From NCBI GenBank assembly GCA_028065135.1, contig JAPTWR010000114.1, positions 1,323-65,322 of the forward strand: a DNA stretch of 64,000 nucleotides, written 5' to 3'. This stretch comes from Acidithiobacillus sp. Its GTDB lineage: Bacteria > Pseudomonadota > Gammaproteobacteria > Acidithiobacillales > Acidithiobacillaceae. The notes under the pieces were generated by a model. It was not told the origin of the DNA and searched no databases. It saw only the letters and a program-made list of their open reading frames with translations. This document shows, one piece after another, positions 1 to 9,329 of the stretch (position 1 is the stretch's first letter; each line of letters opens with the position of its first letter). Both the position numbers and the translations under genes were made by a program.

Positions 1-603
1 CACGATCACCAGGATGAGGGCCACAACGGTCCAAGGGCTGTTTGCGATGGCCGCCATGGGCAACAGCAGTTTCGACAGTGTCGGCCAGCGATCCGGATTC
101 ACCACGACTTCCATGGGTTTGATGAGCCGGGAGCCGACGATATACACGAGGTAGAATCCCAGCCCACCCATGATGAGCGGATCCATGGATTCCGAGAACA
201 GGCGCATGATGATGCGGCTGGTAAGCCCCTGCCCGGCGATGGCGCTGCGCAGCGCCGCCGGCAATGTGCCTGATGATTCCCCCGCCTGGATGATGGACAA
301 CTCGGTCGCCGGTGCCCAATCCTGCAAGGATTTCGCCAGCGTTTCGCCGTTCGCCAGCCGGTCGCTCAATTCGGTGAGCGCGATACGATCCGGGTCGAAC
401 GACGACAATGGTCCTTTGCTTCTCAGATCCACCTGTTTGCGCAGACGTAGAATCGCTTCGCGCGGCGGTTTGCCATTTTCGACATGAACGGCCAGACGCC
501 GGTAAAACGCCATACGTTTTTTGCTACCCCAACTCTTATGGGCGAGGCTGACGAAGAAATCCGCCAGCCATTCCGGCATGGTCCATGGCAAGGAGAGTTC
601 CAT
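1..603 (-). CDS. pilR: PilR-like inner-membrane platform protein (GspF/PilC family), partial
   Basis: This is the first 201 codons of a type II secretion F/PilC-family protein; the C-terminus lies beyond the window edge. In this family the protein sits in the inner membrane and couples the assembly ATPase to the growing pilus. Visible here are the typical cytoplasmic helical domain (FYRRLAVHVENG, LANGETLAKSLQ, IIQAGESSGTLPAAL) and then a first membrane span near residues 150-165. The ATG overlaps the TAA of the upstream ATPase gene (TAATG), so the two are probably translationally coupled. It is the last gene seen in the minus-strand pilN-O-P-Q-R series, the order of R64-type thin-pilus operons. 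A second, more canonical PilC starts at 62995. Confidence 0.88.
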   Translation of the reverse strand, partial: MELSLPWTMPEWLADFFVSLAHKSWGSKKRMAFYRRLAVHVENGKPPREAILRLRKQVDLRSKGPLSSFDPDRIALTELSDRLANGETLAKSLQDWAPATELSIIQAGESSGTLPAALRSAIAGQGLTSRIIMRLFSESMDPLIMGGLGFYLVYIVGSRLIKPMEVVVNPDRWPTLSKLLLPMAAIANSPWTVVALILVIV

Positions 604-2429
604 TAGACGTCATCCTCGGTGAGATCGCGCAGATCGGCTGGTCGACGGGGTATGGGACCCAACATCTCTACGACGAAGCGTGGATCCGTGATACCACGGA
701 GCATCTTGAGCGCCGCATGCGCTTCCATGGGGATCTCCGCATTGGGGCGCGACTGGTAGTTCTTGCGGGCGATCATTGGACCATTGCTCACCATGTCCAC
801 CAGCAAATCTTCATCCGTCGGTATGACCTGCGCCACCACAGTGCGGCTATCCGTACCCCTGCCGTGACAATGCGGGCAGTCCTTGTCGTGCCCCTTCATA
901 CGCAAACCTGAGACGGGAAACAGGTCAGTAGCCCAGGTCATGAGGTTGCCCCAATCTTCCGAATCCAACCCGTCAGCAATCAGCGCCTCCCTGTCTGCGG
1001 GCACACTGCAATGTGGACAGAGCACTTTTATCAGACGTTGTGCGATAAGTGACGACATCATTTTGGGGTCTTGGAGATAGAAACCGTCGATGCCCATGGC
1101 GACTAGGCGTTGCACAATCATGAACGGGTCGGAAACGTGCAGCGTGGTCCACACCTGATGACCGGTAATCGCCGCGTTCACCGCTTCTTTTGCTGTTTCC
1201 AGCCCACGAATTTCACCCAGCATGATGATGTCGGGATCCTGGCGTAGCGCGGTTTTGAGTTTTCCGGAAAACGCACGGCTCTTTTCCTCGTCGGTATTCG
1301 CATTGGCGATTTTGTATTGCCAGACGAAATCCGAGTCGAACTCGAACTCCACGGGGTCCTCGATAGTGATGATCCGATTGCCTGGGCGGATTACCAGCAT
1401 GGTGCGAATCATATTGGCCAATGTGGACGACTTGCCGGACCCGGTCGGACCGGTAAACGGATTGATGCCCATGGTCTGCCGTGCCAATTTACGCAGGACT
1501 TTGATCTGTCGATTGGAATAACCGAGCATCCCGATCAGATCCTGTGCGGCATCCGCATGTTCCATGCGATAGAGCAGTCTGGCCGCCAGATTCATGCCGT
1601 CGTATAAAGGTGCTTTTGCCAAACGGATACCGGACAACCCCAAAGACTGCCCGGATTCACTACGCAATAGCGCAGGATTCACGATTACCGCATGCTGGTC
1701 CTCAGTCTCCCGGAAAGATGCGTCCGCTACGGCGGCCATGCCCTGGAACATGGCACGGATCATGCGCGCGCCTTCGGTTTCGGTGAACTGCATGCGGTCT
1801 TCAACCGATCCATCAATGCGGAACTGGACCTGCAAATATCCCTTGCCACCATCTCGTTCGCGCAGCGTCATGTGAATGTCACTGGCCCTTTCCGCAACAG
1901 CGTTGGAAATGATCCGGCGCACATTGCGCACGACAGAGAGGTTTGCGGCGTCGGAGGCGAGATTCACGTTTTGAATTTGCACCAGGGTGCCCATATCGCA
2001 GGATTCGATACTAATAATCGCCCCCCGGCGGCGGGCTTCCGCCACCCAGGACTGCACCATCGTCTGGCCCTGACGACCGGCCAGCAGGTACAGCAGAGCG
2101 CCGGTAGCGGGATCGCCATCCAGTACGGCGATGTCCCGCATGTCCGCAGGGAACGGTGGCAATTCAAGTTGCTTTCCGGACGCCGCCATGGATTGCTGAC
2201 TCAAGGCTTCATTGATTCTGGTGTCGGTTGTGAAACCCTTGAGCACTAGAATTTCTCCCAGTTTTTTGTCGGGATAATCCACTCTGGCTTTAAGGGCGGC
2301 ATCCAGTTGCATGGCGGTGATTACGCCGCTTTCCAACAGGATTTCCCCCAACGGTTTCTTCGTATCTTTCGCGGACTTGCTGTCAGACGCGGACTGCAAC
2401 GGGTTGAATCGGCTGAGTACGTTGGCCAT
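603..2429 (-). CDS. pilQ: PilQ-like type IV pilus assembly ATPase (GspE/PilB family)
   Basis: A 608-residue secretion ATPase that should power pilus assembly from the cytoplasmic face. It has an N-terminal GspE/MshE-type domain (LGEILLESGVIT near residue 27, repeated as LGEILVLKGFTTD near 57), a Walker A motif GPTGSGKSS at about 327-335, the Walker B-like segment DPDIIMLGEIR near 400 and a His box (GHQVWTTLHVSDP). Two Cys-rich pairs (LCPHC and CPHCHGRG) near 466 and 520 replace the usual zinc-binding tetracysteine. The gene lies 1 bp downstream of pilP and overlaps pilR. The family is clear; the name PilQ follows from synteny with R64. Confidence 0.93.
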   Translation of the reverse strand: MANVLSRFNPLQSASDSKSAKDTKKPLGEILLESGVITAMQLDAALKARVDYPDKKLGEILVLKGFTTDTRINEALSQQSMAASGKQLELPPFPADMRDIAVLDGDPATGALLYLLAGRQGQTMVQSWVAEARRRGAIISIESCDMGTLVQIQNVNLASDAANLSVVRNVRRIISNAVAERASDIHMTLRERDGGKGYLQVQFRIDGSVEDRMQFTETEGARMIRAMFQGMAAVADASFRETEDQHAVIVNPALLRSESGQSLGLSGIRLAKAPLYDGMNLAARLLYRMEHADAAQDLIGMLGYSNRQIKVLRKLARQTMGINPFTGPTGSGKSSTLANMIRTMLVIRPGNRIITIEDPVEFEFDSDFVWQYKIANANTDEEKSRAFSGKLKTALRQDPDIIMLGEIRGLETAKEAVNAAITGHQVWTTLHVSDPFMIVQRLVAMGIDGFYLQDPKMMSSLIAQRLIKVLCPHCSVPADREALIADGLDSEDWGNLMTWATDLFPVSGLRMKGHDKDCPHCHGRGTDSRTVVAQVIPTDEDLLVDMVSNGPMIARKNYQSRPNAEIPMEAHAALKMLRGITDPRFVVEMLGPIPRRPADLRDLTEDDV

Positions 2430-2430
2430 G

Positions 2431-3471
2431 TCAGCCCCCCTGTCCAGGGAGCCCCATATTGGGCGCTATACCCGTGCCGGGCGCTATCCCGCCGGGGATC
2501 GGAGGCGGCATCGAAGCGCCCATGCCGTCCACAGGACTGCCGGGAGTACCTATATTCGGCGGTGTGAGAGAAGACATCGACGGGGCGCCGCTCATACCGG
2601 TTTCACCGGATGACCCACGTTGTTCGCCACTCTGCGGCGAAAAGGCCAATGGTTCCACTTTGCCGTTATGTGCGGCCAGCACTCCGTTGCTGTCCACCTG
2701 GGTGACCTTCCATCCATCACCGATGTTCATGCCGGGGTAGACCGCCATGATAGCGCCGTCCGGTAGGGCCAGAGTGGCGGTATAGCGGGATCCTGCGCCC
2801 ATCAGCGACAGTACGCGCGGGGCCTGTATGGTCACCTTTTGTCTTGTCGGAGACTGAAAAGACATGGAATTCGGTATCCTTGCTCCGGAGGGGAACCCAG
2901 TGCCAGGGGTGAACCCAATGCCTGGCGCGCCGCCAACGTTTGCATATGGATTGACCGGTGAAGGTGAATTCGAATTTTCACCACTTCGCACTTTTTTGAT
3001 CTTCGCTTCGAGGGTGGCGATCTCGAGTTTCACTTGAAGCAGCGCCGCCTGCGATTGCGCTTGTGCGAGCCGTCCGGCGTTCGTCAACGTGTGGTATGGC
3101 GTAGCAGTGATTGCCGGCGATATCACTTGATCAGGCACAGTAGTGGTGGCTGGTACAAATAAACTCTTTGGCCGAACGACCTGATCTTGATGCGCCGAAG
3201 GCAAAACTCGTGTTGTTTGAACATGATTCTGAACACCCAAATGGTTAATTACGGGCGTTGCTTTCACTTGCGGCGATGGTACAGGTTTCTGTATGGGCGC
3301 CGTTGATTTCGTGATCGATGGTGCAGAACTGTTAATCCCGACAATCTTTTGGTGTGGTTGAATACCCAATATCTGATCTATACCATCAGCGCTCGCTGCG
3401 ATTGACGGTGCGGCGTAAATCAGTAGTGCGCCGGATAAAAAAGAAATGATTGTTGACTGTTTATTGCGCAT
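2431..3471 (-). CDS. pilP: PilP-like type IVb pilus biogenesis protein
   Basis: A 346-residue periplasmic protein with a signal peptide (SFLSGALLIYAAPSIAAS). A low-complexity Pro/Gln/Gly-rich middle is followed by a compact beta domain near the C-terminus (APRVLSLMGAGSRYTATLAL, VYPGMNIGDGWKVTQVD), as in R64 PilP, which helps connect the inner-membrane complex to the secretin. The frame stays open to 3543, but the ATG at 3471 is preferred because it directly precedes the signal peptide and overlaps the 3' end of pilO by 11 bp, like the other junctions in this operon. The Gly/Pro-rich tail is longer than usual. Confidence 0.85.
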   Translation of the reverse strand: MRNKQSTIISFLSGALLIYAAPSIAASADGIDQILGIQPHQKIVGINSSAPSITKSTAPIQKPVPSPQVKATPVINHLGVQNHVQTTRVLPSAHQDQVVRPKSLFVPATTTVPDQVISPAITATPYHTLTNAGRLAQAQSQAALLQVKLEIATLEAKIKKVRSGENSNSPSPVNPYANVGGAPGIGFTPGTGFPSGARIPNSMSFQSPTRQKVTIQAPRVLSLMGAGSRYTATLALPDGAIMAVYPGMNIGDGWKVTQVDSNGVLAAHNGKVEPLAFSPQSGEQRGSSGETGMSGAPSMSSLTPPNIGTPGSPVDGMGASMPPPIPGGIAPGTGIAPNMGLPGQGG

Positions 3472-4834
3472 GAATATTATCCTCGCGAAGCATTTGAAGG
3501 GGTTGCCGAATACCGGCACGCTCTTGTTGAGAACTGCGGACATAGAGCGTTCCCGTGATCAGGGTGATGGATCCCGTCTGTTTGTTTTTATCTGCGGTGT
3601 CGGCGAAAACCTTGAGCCTGTTCAGGCGCAAACCAGGAACACTGTTCCACCAGCTTCCGGTATTCAACAAAAGAAACGAGGGTCCCCTGATGCTGACGGA
3701 CAGGGCGTGCCACAGCGACCCGAAGGCCGGATGCGGCACAGGTTTTGGTGCGCCTGGCATACTGTTTCTGGTGGCTGGATTTGGTGTTGACACGGTAGCC
3801 TTCACGCCTAACGCCTGTGCCTGTCCATAGAGAAGGGCCACCGCATGTGGCGCATCCAGTAGTTGGCCGTCATGGTCAATCGAGATCTCCATCGGCGTGC
3901 CCCATGCGCCCGTAATATGATTTCCGGTGCGCCCAAGGACGCCGTTTGGCTTTGCCAGCGCTGTGGCGCCCATGACGCGCTTCCAATGCACGTTGAGTTC
4001 TACGGAAACGGCATGTGGTGCGGGGTTTGCACCCTGCAAGGGGCGCCCAGTGCAGACCATCCCATCCAGCAGCCAGCCGTCCACGGACAAGGGGACGCCG
4101 TACATTTTTCGTGCGCACAGATCCAGAAATGAATCGGGACTAGCCTGTTTCAGCCATGGCACGTTGGCTGCGGCCTTTTTTGCTTGCATGGCACGCAGGA
4201 CCAATAACCTCTGCTGGGCAGCTAGCAATCTGGCGTGTTCCTCAGCTTCCTCGCGCTGATGCCAGACCGTCATGCCGCCTATCGCGACACCCGCCAGCAC
4301 GACGCCGGCAACCGCAGGCATGACCCATGGGCGTTTGCGTATATCTTTTACGGCCCATGTTTTTTTCGATTTGCGGACAAGTTCCGCGATCTGGTCGGTT
4401 CCGCCGTCCACGAACCCTTTTTCAGACCACTCACCGTAACCTGCATGTTCCCGGCGAACGCGCTCCACGGTATCGAAATCGCCGACAATGTCTCCGTCCG
4501 GCAGGATCTCGTAGTTGTCGCGGACGGCGATGTACCAATATTGCCCATTCCCCAAATCGAATACGCCTAGCCACGGCTCCTGCAGAACCTCAGCGACGGT
4601 TGCCGCCAAAGAGACCGCTTCCCCTGATACGGGTTTGCCTCTTTCGTTCAGAATTGGCGCACAAAATCCTGACTGTGTGGTTCGGCTAATTGTGCGTCGG
4701 ACAGACGTCCAGTAATCCCGATCCTGGGCGCCTTCCAGCAACCGCTTGCGGTTCGGTTTCCGGTCTTCATGACGCCAGTACATGCCTGCTACGAATAGGC
4801 GTTTGTCACCGGGTATCTGGATGATCGTCGCCAT
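3461..4834 (-). CDS. pilO: PilO-like type IVb pilus accessory protein
   Basis: A 457-residue protein of the R64 PilO family. The N-terminal half is cytoplasmic and carries family-typical segments (LFVAGMYWRHE, WTSVRRT, GFDLGNGQYWYIAVRD-like residues near 95-110). One membrane span lies near residue 178 (VMPAVAGVVLAGVAIGGM), followed by a coiled stretch rich in Glu, Arg and Gln and a periplasmic domain. In R64 PilO forms part of the inner-membrane alignment complex. The ATG overlaps the TGA of the secretin gene (ATGA), and pilP starts inside its 3' end, so pilN-O-P-Q-R reads as one tightly coupled operon. Confidence 0.87.
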   Translation of the reverse strand: MATIIQIPGDKRLFVAGMYWRHEDRKPNRKRLLEGAQDRDYWTSVRRTISRTTQSGFCAPILNERGKPVSGEAVSLAATVAEVLQEPWLGVFDLGNGQYWYIAVRDNYEILPDGDIVGDFDTVERVRREHAGYGEWSEKGFVDGGTDQIAELVRKSKKTWAVKDIRKRPWVMPAVAGVVLAGVAIGGMTVWHQREEAEEHARLLAAQQRLLVLRAMQAKKAAANVPWLKQASPDSFLDLCARKMYGVPLSVDGWLLDGMVCTGRPLQGANPAPHAVSVELNVHWKRVMGATALAKPNGVLGRTGNHITGAWGTPMEISIDHDGQLLDAPHAVALLYGQAQALGVKATVSTPNPATRNSMPGAPKPVPHPAFGSLWHALSVSIRGPSFLLLNTGSWWNSVPGLRLNRLKVFADTADKNKQTGSITLITGTLYVRSSQQERAGIRQPLQMLREDNIHAQ

Positions 4835-6549
4835 CAGAGGATCTTCGCGGTGATCACGATGGCGATCATCTGCTTGCTGGTGCTGGCATTCGCGCCGCCG
4901 CCCAACAGCGGCAAATACGGACTGCCAACACCATTGTGGGACGTGTCGCCGCCGGACTGGGAATATCCGGTCAACAGCAGGGTCTGCCCAGGCTTCAGGC
5001 TGACCGACTGCTGAAAGGTGCTGCTGTCCACGGTCGGCACCTGAATGCTTTCCTGTCCGGAGGAGATAGTGTTGAGCGACACCAGATTGCTGATGGTCAT
5101 ATTCATGCCCAGCAGCACCTGACCGTTGTCGATCCGCGGCAGGAAAATCGCAGTGAAACCAGTGGTCACCGTCCCGGGAATTAGTCCGCTGGTTGCGCCC
5201 ACGTTGGCAGTTTGTGTGGTACTGTTTTCTGCCAGATAGGAGGTTTGTTGAGCAACCTGGATGGGTGCGGGTTCGCCGTTCATGCTCATGGCCGAGCGGC
5301 TAAATACCTGTGTTACATTGCCCAGCGTAGCGAGGGCCTGAACTGCCACCTGACTGCCGCTATATTGACTCATTGCGCCGGAGGCGCTGGACAACACATT
5401 GGCGCCTAGTGCCATAGGTGTAGTGTTGGACATCCCACCGCCTGTGGCGGTCGGCGGTGCAACGCCTTGCAGGCTGACTCCGTACTGCTTGCCGATATTG
5501 TTGAAGACCCCGGACAGGTTCAAACCATAATTCTGGCCGCTGTTCATCTGCACGTTGTAGACATGCACAGAAATGATGACTTGCCGTTCCAGTTGCCGGG
5601 TCAACCCGCGTACCCATTGGCGTACCTGGCTGATTTGCGGGGGCGTGCCGGTCACTGTCAAAGTGCCAGTGGAACTGTCGGCCATTACCCGAGCAGCACC
5701 GCCCGCCACGGTTTGAGCGGTCTTTTCCAGATTTTTCCAGACGTTTACATCGGAGGTGTTGACGATATCCGTGGTGCCTGTGGAGATGTTGCCCTGGGAT
5801 GAACCGGATGACAGTCCCATGGCACCACCGACACCGCCCATAGCGGAGCCGCCACCCATCATGCCGCCACCCATCATGCCGCCGGAACTGCCGCTGCCGC
5901 TCGCACCCGCCGCAGCAATGATGGAACCGCTGGCTTTGGTACTCCACGCCAGCGCTGGTATGGAAAAGGTCTCGGTTTCCGTGCGATAGATATGCACTGC
6001 ACCGTTGCGATATTTCCACCAGAGGCCATCCTTGGCCGTCACGTAATTCAACAGACCCGCCACGCTGCCGTTCCAGTTGAGTGGAATGCCAGATTTTGCG
6101 TATCTGCCTGTACCAGAACTACGGCCCATTGTGGACAGATTTCCGGACATGCTGGGCAATGGCGGAAGGATGGTGCCAGGAGTCGAGGCGGATGGCGCCG
6201 ATTGGTTGTCGATATTGACGGGGACGCCGGTCAACTGGCTGATGCGTGCGCCGATCTCGCTGATCGTTAATGGATTGGCCGACACCAGGGTGATGTCCTG
6301 CTTCAGGATAGCGGGCGTCGGATGACGCACATCCACCGCAGTACCCATCAGAAATGGAACATTCGTCACAGTCACGACAGGTGGCGGGGCTGGAGGCTGG
6401 TAGCGCGCAATGGCATGCTCCGCCTGCGCCTGTTGTATGTGCGCCTGATGAAACGTGGCGCAACCCGCCAGGATAAATGGCAAGATGGCTGTGGCGATGG
6501 CGGTTTTCAGGATGCAACCCCTGGTTACCGGGATATGCTTATTGCGCAT
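4834..6549 (-). CDS. pilN: PilN-like outer-membrane secretin lipoprotein
   Basis: A 571-residue secretin that would form the outer-membrane pore for the thin pilus. It begins with a lipoprotein signal (ILPFILAGC, Cys near residue 29), then an STN-like domain (ISEIGARISQLTGVPVNI), a Gly/Met/Ser-rich linker with repeated MMGGG, an N1-type domain (VTGTPPQISQVRQWV) and the C-terminal secretin barrel (LPRIDNGQVLLGMNM, SLKPGQTLLLTGYSQ). The start at 6549 has GGAG nine bases upstream and directly precedes the signal peptide; the in-frame ATG at 6621 lacks both. R64 PilN is likewise a lipoprotein. The Gly/Met linker is unusually long. Confidence 0.92.
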   Translation of the reverse strand: MRNKHIPVTRGCILKTAIATAILPFILAGCATFHQAHIQQAQAEHAIARYQPPAPPPVVTVTNVPFLMGTAVDVRHPTPAILKQDITLVSANPLTISEIGARISQLTGVPVNIDNQSAPSASTPGTILPPLPSMSGNLSTMGRSSGTGRYAKSGIPLNWNGSVAGLLNYVTAKDGLWWKYRNGAVHIYRTETETFSIPALAWSTKASGSIIAAAGASGSGSSGGMMGGGMMGGGSAMGGVGGAMGLSSGSSQGNISTGTTDIVNTSDVNVWKNLEKTAQTVAGGAARVMADSSTGTLTVTGTPPQISQVRQWVRGLTRQLERQVIISVHVYNVQMNSGQNYGLNLSGVFNNIGKQYGVSLQGVAPPTATGGGMSNTTPMALGANVLSSASGAMSQYSGSQVAVQALATLGNVTQVFSRSAMSMNGEPAPIQVAQQTSYLAENSTTQTANVGATSGLIPGTVTTGFTAIFLPRIDNGQVLLGMNMTISNLVSLNTISSGQESIQVPTVDSSTFQQSVSLKPGQTLLLTGYSQSGGDTSHNGVGSPYLPLLGGGANASTSKQMIAIVITAKIL

Positions 6550-6743
6550 GCAGATGTCTCCGTTTGGTAGGCGCTCATATTCGTGCTGAAGTGGTGTTTG
6601 GCTTGAAATAATTCGCACCAATCACGGCTTTGGCATGACGCTAATGTTATGTCGGTTATTCACATGAGATCTGAGTAATAAAAAGAATAATTTTTCTATT
6701 TCTGATTGCGTGATGAATTTTTCCGCCACACAAGTTCCAGGAT
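6550..6743. other. Non-coding gap upstream of pilN
   Basis: The 194 bp between the EAL gene and pilN is AT-rich around 6650-6720. I see no convincing gene. It may carry a promoter that lets pilN-R be expressed apart from the EAL gene, but no clear -35/-10 pair was found. Confidence 0.4.
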
Positions 6744-7418
6744 TCAGCCAGACGGGGTTTGCTTGACAAGTTCGTTGTCTGGCACTGGCGTTAGTGTTTT
6801 CGCCCAGAACCATCCTTGCCCCAGATGCGCCCCGGCGGCCAAGGCCAGCCGGTAGTCCGCTTCCGTCTCGACCCATTCCACCACCACGCGGGCACCGCCA
6901 TGGGACAGGTGACGGCAGAGGTCGCGTAGCCGCTCCGGTCCTTCGTTTCGGGTTTTTTGAAAATAAACTCCGTCGATTTTGCAGAAACTCGCTTTGACGG
7001 ACCCTGCCCGCCCCAGACCATCTACCCCAGTACCGGCACCGATATCGTCAATGGCAATGTGGAAACCCAGGCCTTTTAGAAAATTCAACTTAGCTAGCAC
7101 ATCCACAAGTTGCGCGTCGTGAAAATGTTGTTCCGTCCACTCTATGACGATACGGCTGGAGTGATTACGCAGTGCGCGGATGGAACCTGAAACATGCCAA
7201 TCAAGCAGCTGGTGCCCGTCAAGATTGATAAATAGCAGACCACTCAGATCAGGTAGTAATAACGGTATTTCCGTAGCAAGATACGCATACCAGTCTCGCC
7301 ATTCCGCCTCACTCCAGGATGGACAGGATTTTTCTCCTGCCAGCAATTCCTTTCCGATAACATCGCCGGTGAGCAGGTCCACGATGGGTTCCAGGCGATA
7401 TCTCATTGAAGACATCAT
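6744..7418 (-). CDS. EAL-domain protein (c-di-GMP phosphodiesterase or sensor)
   Basis: A stand-alone 224-residue EAL domain. Family landmarks appear in order: the signature as KELL in place of EAL, Asn in FINLDG, IEWTE, the metal site AIDDIGAG, the Lys in CKIDG, VEWVET and the terminal GQGWFWAK. Most catalytic residues therefore remain although the signature is altered, and hydrolysis of c-di-GMP is possible but not certain. It may instead only bind the nucleotide. The ATG overlaps the upstream TGA (ATGA). Its place in the thin-pilus operon suggests that pilus output is linked to c-di-GMP. Confidence 0.85.
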   Translation of the reverse strand: MMSSMRYRLEPIVDLLTGDVIGKELLAGEKSCPSWSEAEWRDWYAYLATEIPLLLPDLSGLLFINLDGHQLLDWHVSGSIRALRNHSSRIVIEWTEQHFHDAQLVDVLAKLNFLKGLGFHIAIDDIGAGTGVDGLGRAGSVKASFCKIDGVYFQKTRNEGPERLRDLCRHLSHGGARVVVEWVETEADYRLALAAGAHLGQGWFWAKTLTPVPDNELVKQTPSG

Positions 7419-8176
7419 GGGGAGGCATCCTTTTGTATGGTGACGCCGTGGTCCGGCAATAGGGTTTGCAGTTGCGCTTCGAGATCGCTGATACCCATTT
7501 CCTTGGTCAGCGTGACGATGGTGACCCAGTGCCCCACCTGGATTTCATACGCGTCCTGCAAGGTTAACGGCAGGGATTCCGTGATGATGGGCGGTAGCGG
7601 CATCGCGGAATGGAGCACGATGCCGAGATCGTGTGACTGTTGCGTCATCACCGCGCGCAACGCGGACTCCCAGAGGTCAATCACTCGCCAGGCCAGGTGG
7701 CTTTCAAGGACCGTTTGCGCGTTGGAATCCTGCGCACAGCGCAACATCCATTCGGCGGAGAAGGGCGCTTCTGTAAAAATGCGGTCGAACAGGGTGTCGC
7801 CGCCCACACGCCGGATGATGTGCGCCGGTTGTCCGTCATGCGCCTTGGCCACCGCGTCGGTCAGCGATTCGCCCCAGGGAGACACGCCTTCCAATAAGCG
7901 GTTGGGCAGGAATATGCCGATGCGGGTGTGCCCGCCGATCAGCGCCACGGAAACCTGTCCGGCCAATTCCTTTTCAAGGACGGCCTTCCCCTGCCAGAAA
8001 CCGTACTCCCGCAGAGTATCCACGGGGGTGAGCGCGGGGATGGCGCCCGCGCGCCAGAACCCATGCGAAAGGTTGCCCGCTGTCCAACGCTCTTCGAGAC
8101 GCCTGTCCAATGCAGTGAACACGGATTGAAGAACGTCTGACACATACTGCATTCTCAACTGAATATCCTCATCCAT
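7415..8176 (-). CDS. Hypothetical protein in pilus operon
   Basis: A 253-residue soluble protein that I do not recognise. The open frame runs up to 8581, but that part is antisense-like and overlaps a convincing membrane gene, so I start at 8176, with GGGA nine bases upstream; 8152 is the alternative. The sequence is mixed alpha/beta with no signal peptide or clear membrane span, and an acidic C-terminal half (TLTKEMGISDLEAQLQ). It lies between a small membrane protein and the EAL protein with overlaps on both sides, so it is co-expressed with the pilus genes. A regulatory or accessory pilus role is only an inference. Confidence 0.65.
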   Translation of the reverse strand: MDEDIQLRMQYVSDVLQSVFTALDRRLEERWTAGNLSHGFWRAGAIPALTPVDTLREYGFWQGKAVLEKELAGQVSVALIGGHTRIGIFLPNRLLEGVSPWGESLTDAVAKAHDGQPAHIIRRVGGDTLFDRIFTEAPFSAEWMLRCAQDSNAQTVLESHLAWRVIDLWESALRAVMTQQSHDLGIVLHSAMPLPPIITESLPLTLQDAYEIQVGHWVTIVTLTKEMGISDLEAQLQTLLPDHGVTIQKDASP

Positions 8177-8469
8177 AGCACATTCCCAAATATCCAGTAA
8201 TGCGTGATACCCACGGCGTCGATCATCAAAAACACCGCTTGCGCGGACATCAGCGACCACGAACCCAATCGCCAGCCATACCAAAACCAAAGTACGTTGG
8301 AGCATGCCCAGGCAACGAACAACCAGCGCATCGGCGGCACATGAGTGATCGCCAGCGTCAGCGCCGCGGCAATGGTCAACGCGCTCCCTCCACGCCCCGC
8401 CCATACCCACAAGGGTGCCGCCACCCGAATCCGCCGCAAGGAGGACGGCAATGTAAGTGACCGCGTCAT
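8155..8469 (-). CDS. Small multi-spanning membrane protein
   Basis: A 104-residue protein with three hydrophobic stretches: ALTIAAALTLAITHV, WLFVAWACSNVLWFWYGW and AVFLMIDAVGITHYWIF. The layout and the WxxxxxGWRLG...Q pattern resemble small YgjV/PnuC-like membrane proteins, but I cannot assign a function. Its ATG overlaps the TGA of the transglycosylase gene (ATGA) and its 3' end overlaps the next gene, so it belongs to the pilus operon. Confidence 0.7.
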   Translation of the reverse strand: MTRSLTLPSSLRRIRVAAPLWVWAGRGGSALTIAAALTLAITHVPPMRWLFVAWACSNVLWFWYGWRLGSWSLMSAQAVFLMIDAVGITHYWIFGNVLWMRIFS

Positions 8470-9221
8470 CGCCCGCCTCCAGCCCCGTGACGGGGTCCTG
8501 TCGTGATCTGCCGGTAACGCGCCAACACCATCGGCACATAATTTTGTGTTTCCCGATACGGCGGGATCCGGTAGCCCGCATTCACCACCGCCTGGCCGCC
8601 CGCGTTATAGCCGGCAAGCGCCAATGGCCAGCTTCCGAGCTTCAAGGCCAGGTGGCGGAGATACGCGGCACCCGCGAAGATGGCGGCTTTCGGATTGAAA
8701 GGACTGCCATGCCCATACCGGATCCATGTGCCGGGCATGAATTGCATGAGGCCCTGCGCACCCACAGGGGATACAGCATCCGGATTGAAGCCGCTTTCCT
8801 GGGCGGCCACCGCCAGAATCAGCGAAGCGGAAACGCCGGTCGCGGCGGCCGCCTGATTGGCCCATCGCACATCCTGTGGCGGCATGACGCCGATGTGTGA
8901 TGGATAGGCTGCGCCGTTGTACGTATTCCGACCACTGGCATCGCGCTGATACATGCTCTCCACCGCGAGAATCCATGCGCCGGCGGCGATGCCCCAGCAG
9001 GTGCTGTTGCGCACCAGTTTCACCGGGAAGCCGTAGGCGCCAAGCACCGGCATCCATTGCGCGGGGATGCCCATGGGGCCGATTCCCGCGGAAGGCGTTC
9101 CCGCAGACAGCGCTCCTGCGGAGGGCGAACCATGCGCGGACTTCGCCGCGCCCATGACCCGCTCGATGGCGGGGACGGGGACGTGATAGACGGTCGCGAC
9201 TTCGCTTATGCAGGCGAGCAT
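8466..9221 (-). CDS. Lytic transglycosylase with SLT domain (PilT/VirB1-like)
   Basis: A 251-residue peptidoglycan hydrolase. The C-terminal half is a canonical SLT fold: catalytic Glu in AVAAQESGFNPDAVS, then VGAQGLMQFMPGTW and LALAGYNAGG. The N-terminal half looks like a second, degenerate SLT-like segment (IERVMGA, WGIAAGAWILAVES), and the two are joined by a short Ser-Ala-Gly repeat. Such enzymes open the cell wall for pilus or conjugation complexes. The start at 9221 has AGAAGG eight bases upstream; the ATG at 9248 has none. It is the first gene of the tightly overlapping block leading to the EAL gene. Confidence 0.88.
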   Translation of the reverse strand: MLACISEVATVYHVPVPAIERVMGAAKSAHGSPSAGALSAGTPSAGIGPMGIPAQWMPVLGAYGFPVKLVRNSTCWGIAAGAWILAVESMYQRDASGRNTYNGAAYPSHIGVMPPQDVRWANQAAAATGVSASLILAVAAQESGFNPDAVSPVGAQGLMQFMPGTWIRYGHGSPFNPKAAIFAGAAYLRHLALKLGSWPLALAGYNAGGQAVVNAGYRIPPYRETQNYVPMVLARYRQITTGPRHGAGGGR

Positions 9222-9329
9222 GTTTGGGCCTTCTGCGCGGTATGCCATCTACAGGAATTGGCGAAAATCGATCCTTTTTTATACACTGACGTTGCCCAAC
9301 CAAAGCGATTGAAGAAAGGATTAGGCACC

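Noticed and set aside
5360..6019. A 219-codon minus-strand frame inside pilN.
   Set aside because: It is the shifted frame of the repetitive secretin linker, with Arg/His-rich composition and no ribosome site.
8177..8581. N-terminal extension of the protein ending at 7415.
   Set aside because: It overlaps a membrane-protein gene in another frame, and its composition (Arg, Gly, Asp-rich) is not protein-like.
9057..9329. Plus-strand coding upstream of the lipoprotein start at 9330.
   Set aside because: This stretch is antisense to the transglycosylase gene and lacks a ribosome site; the lipobox gene starts at 9330 with AAGGA.
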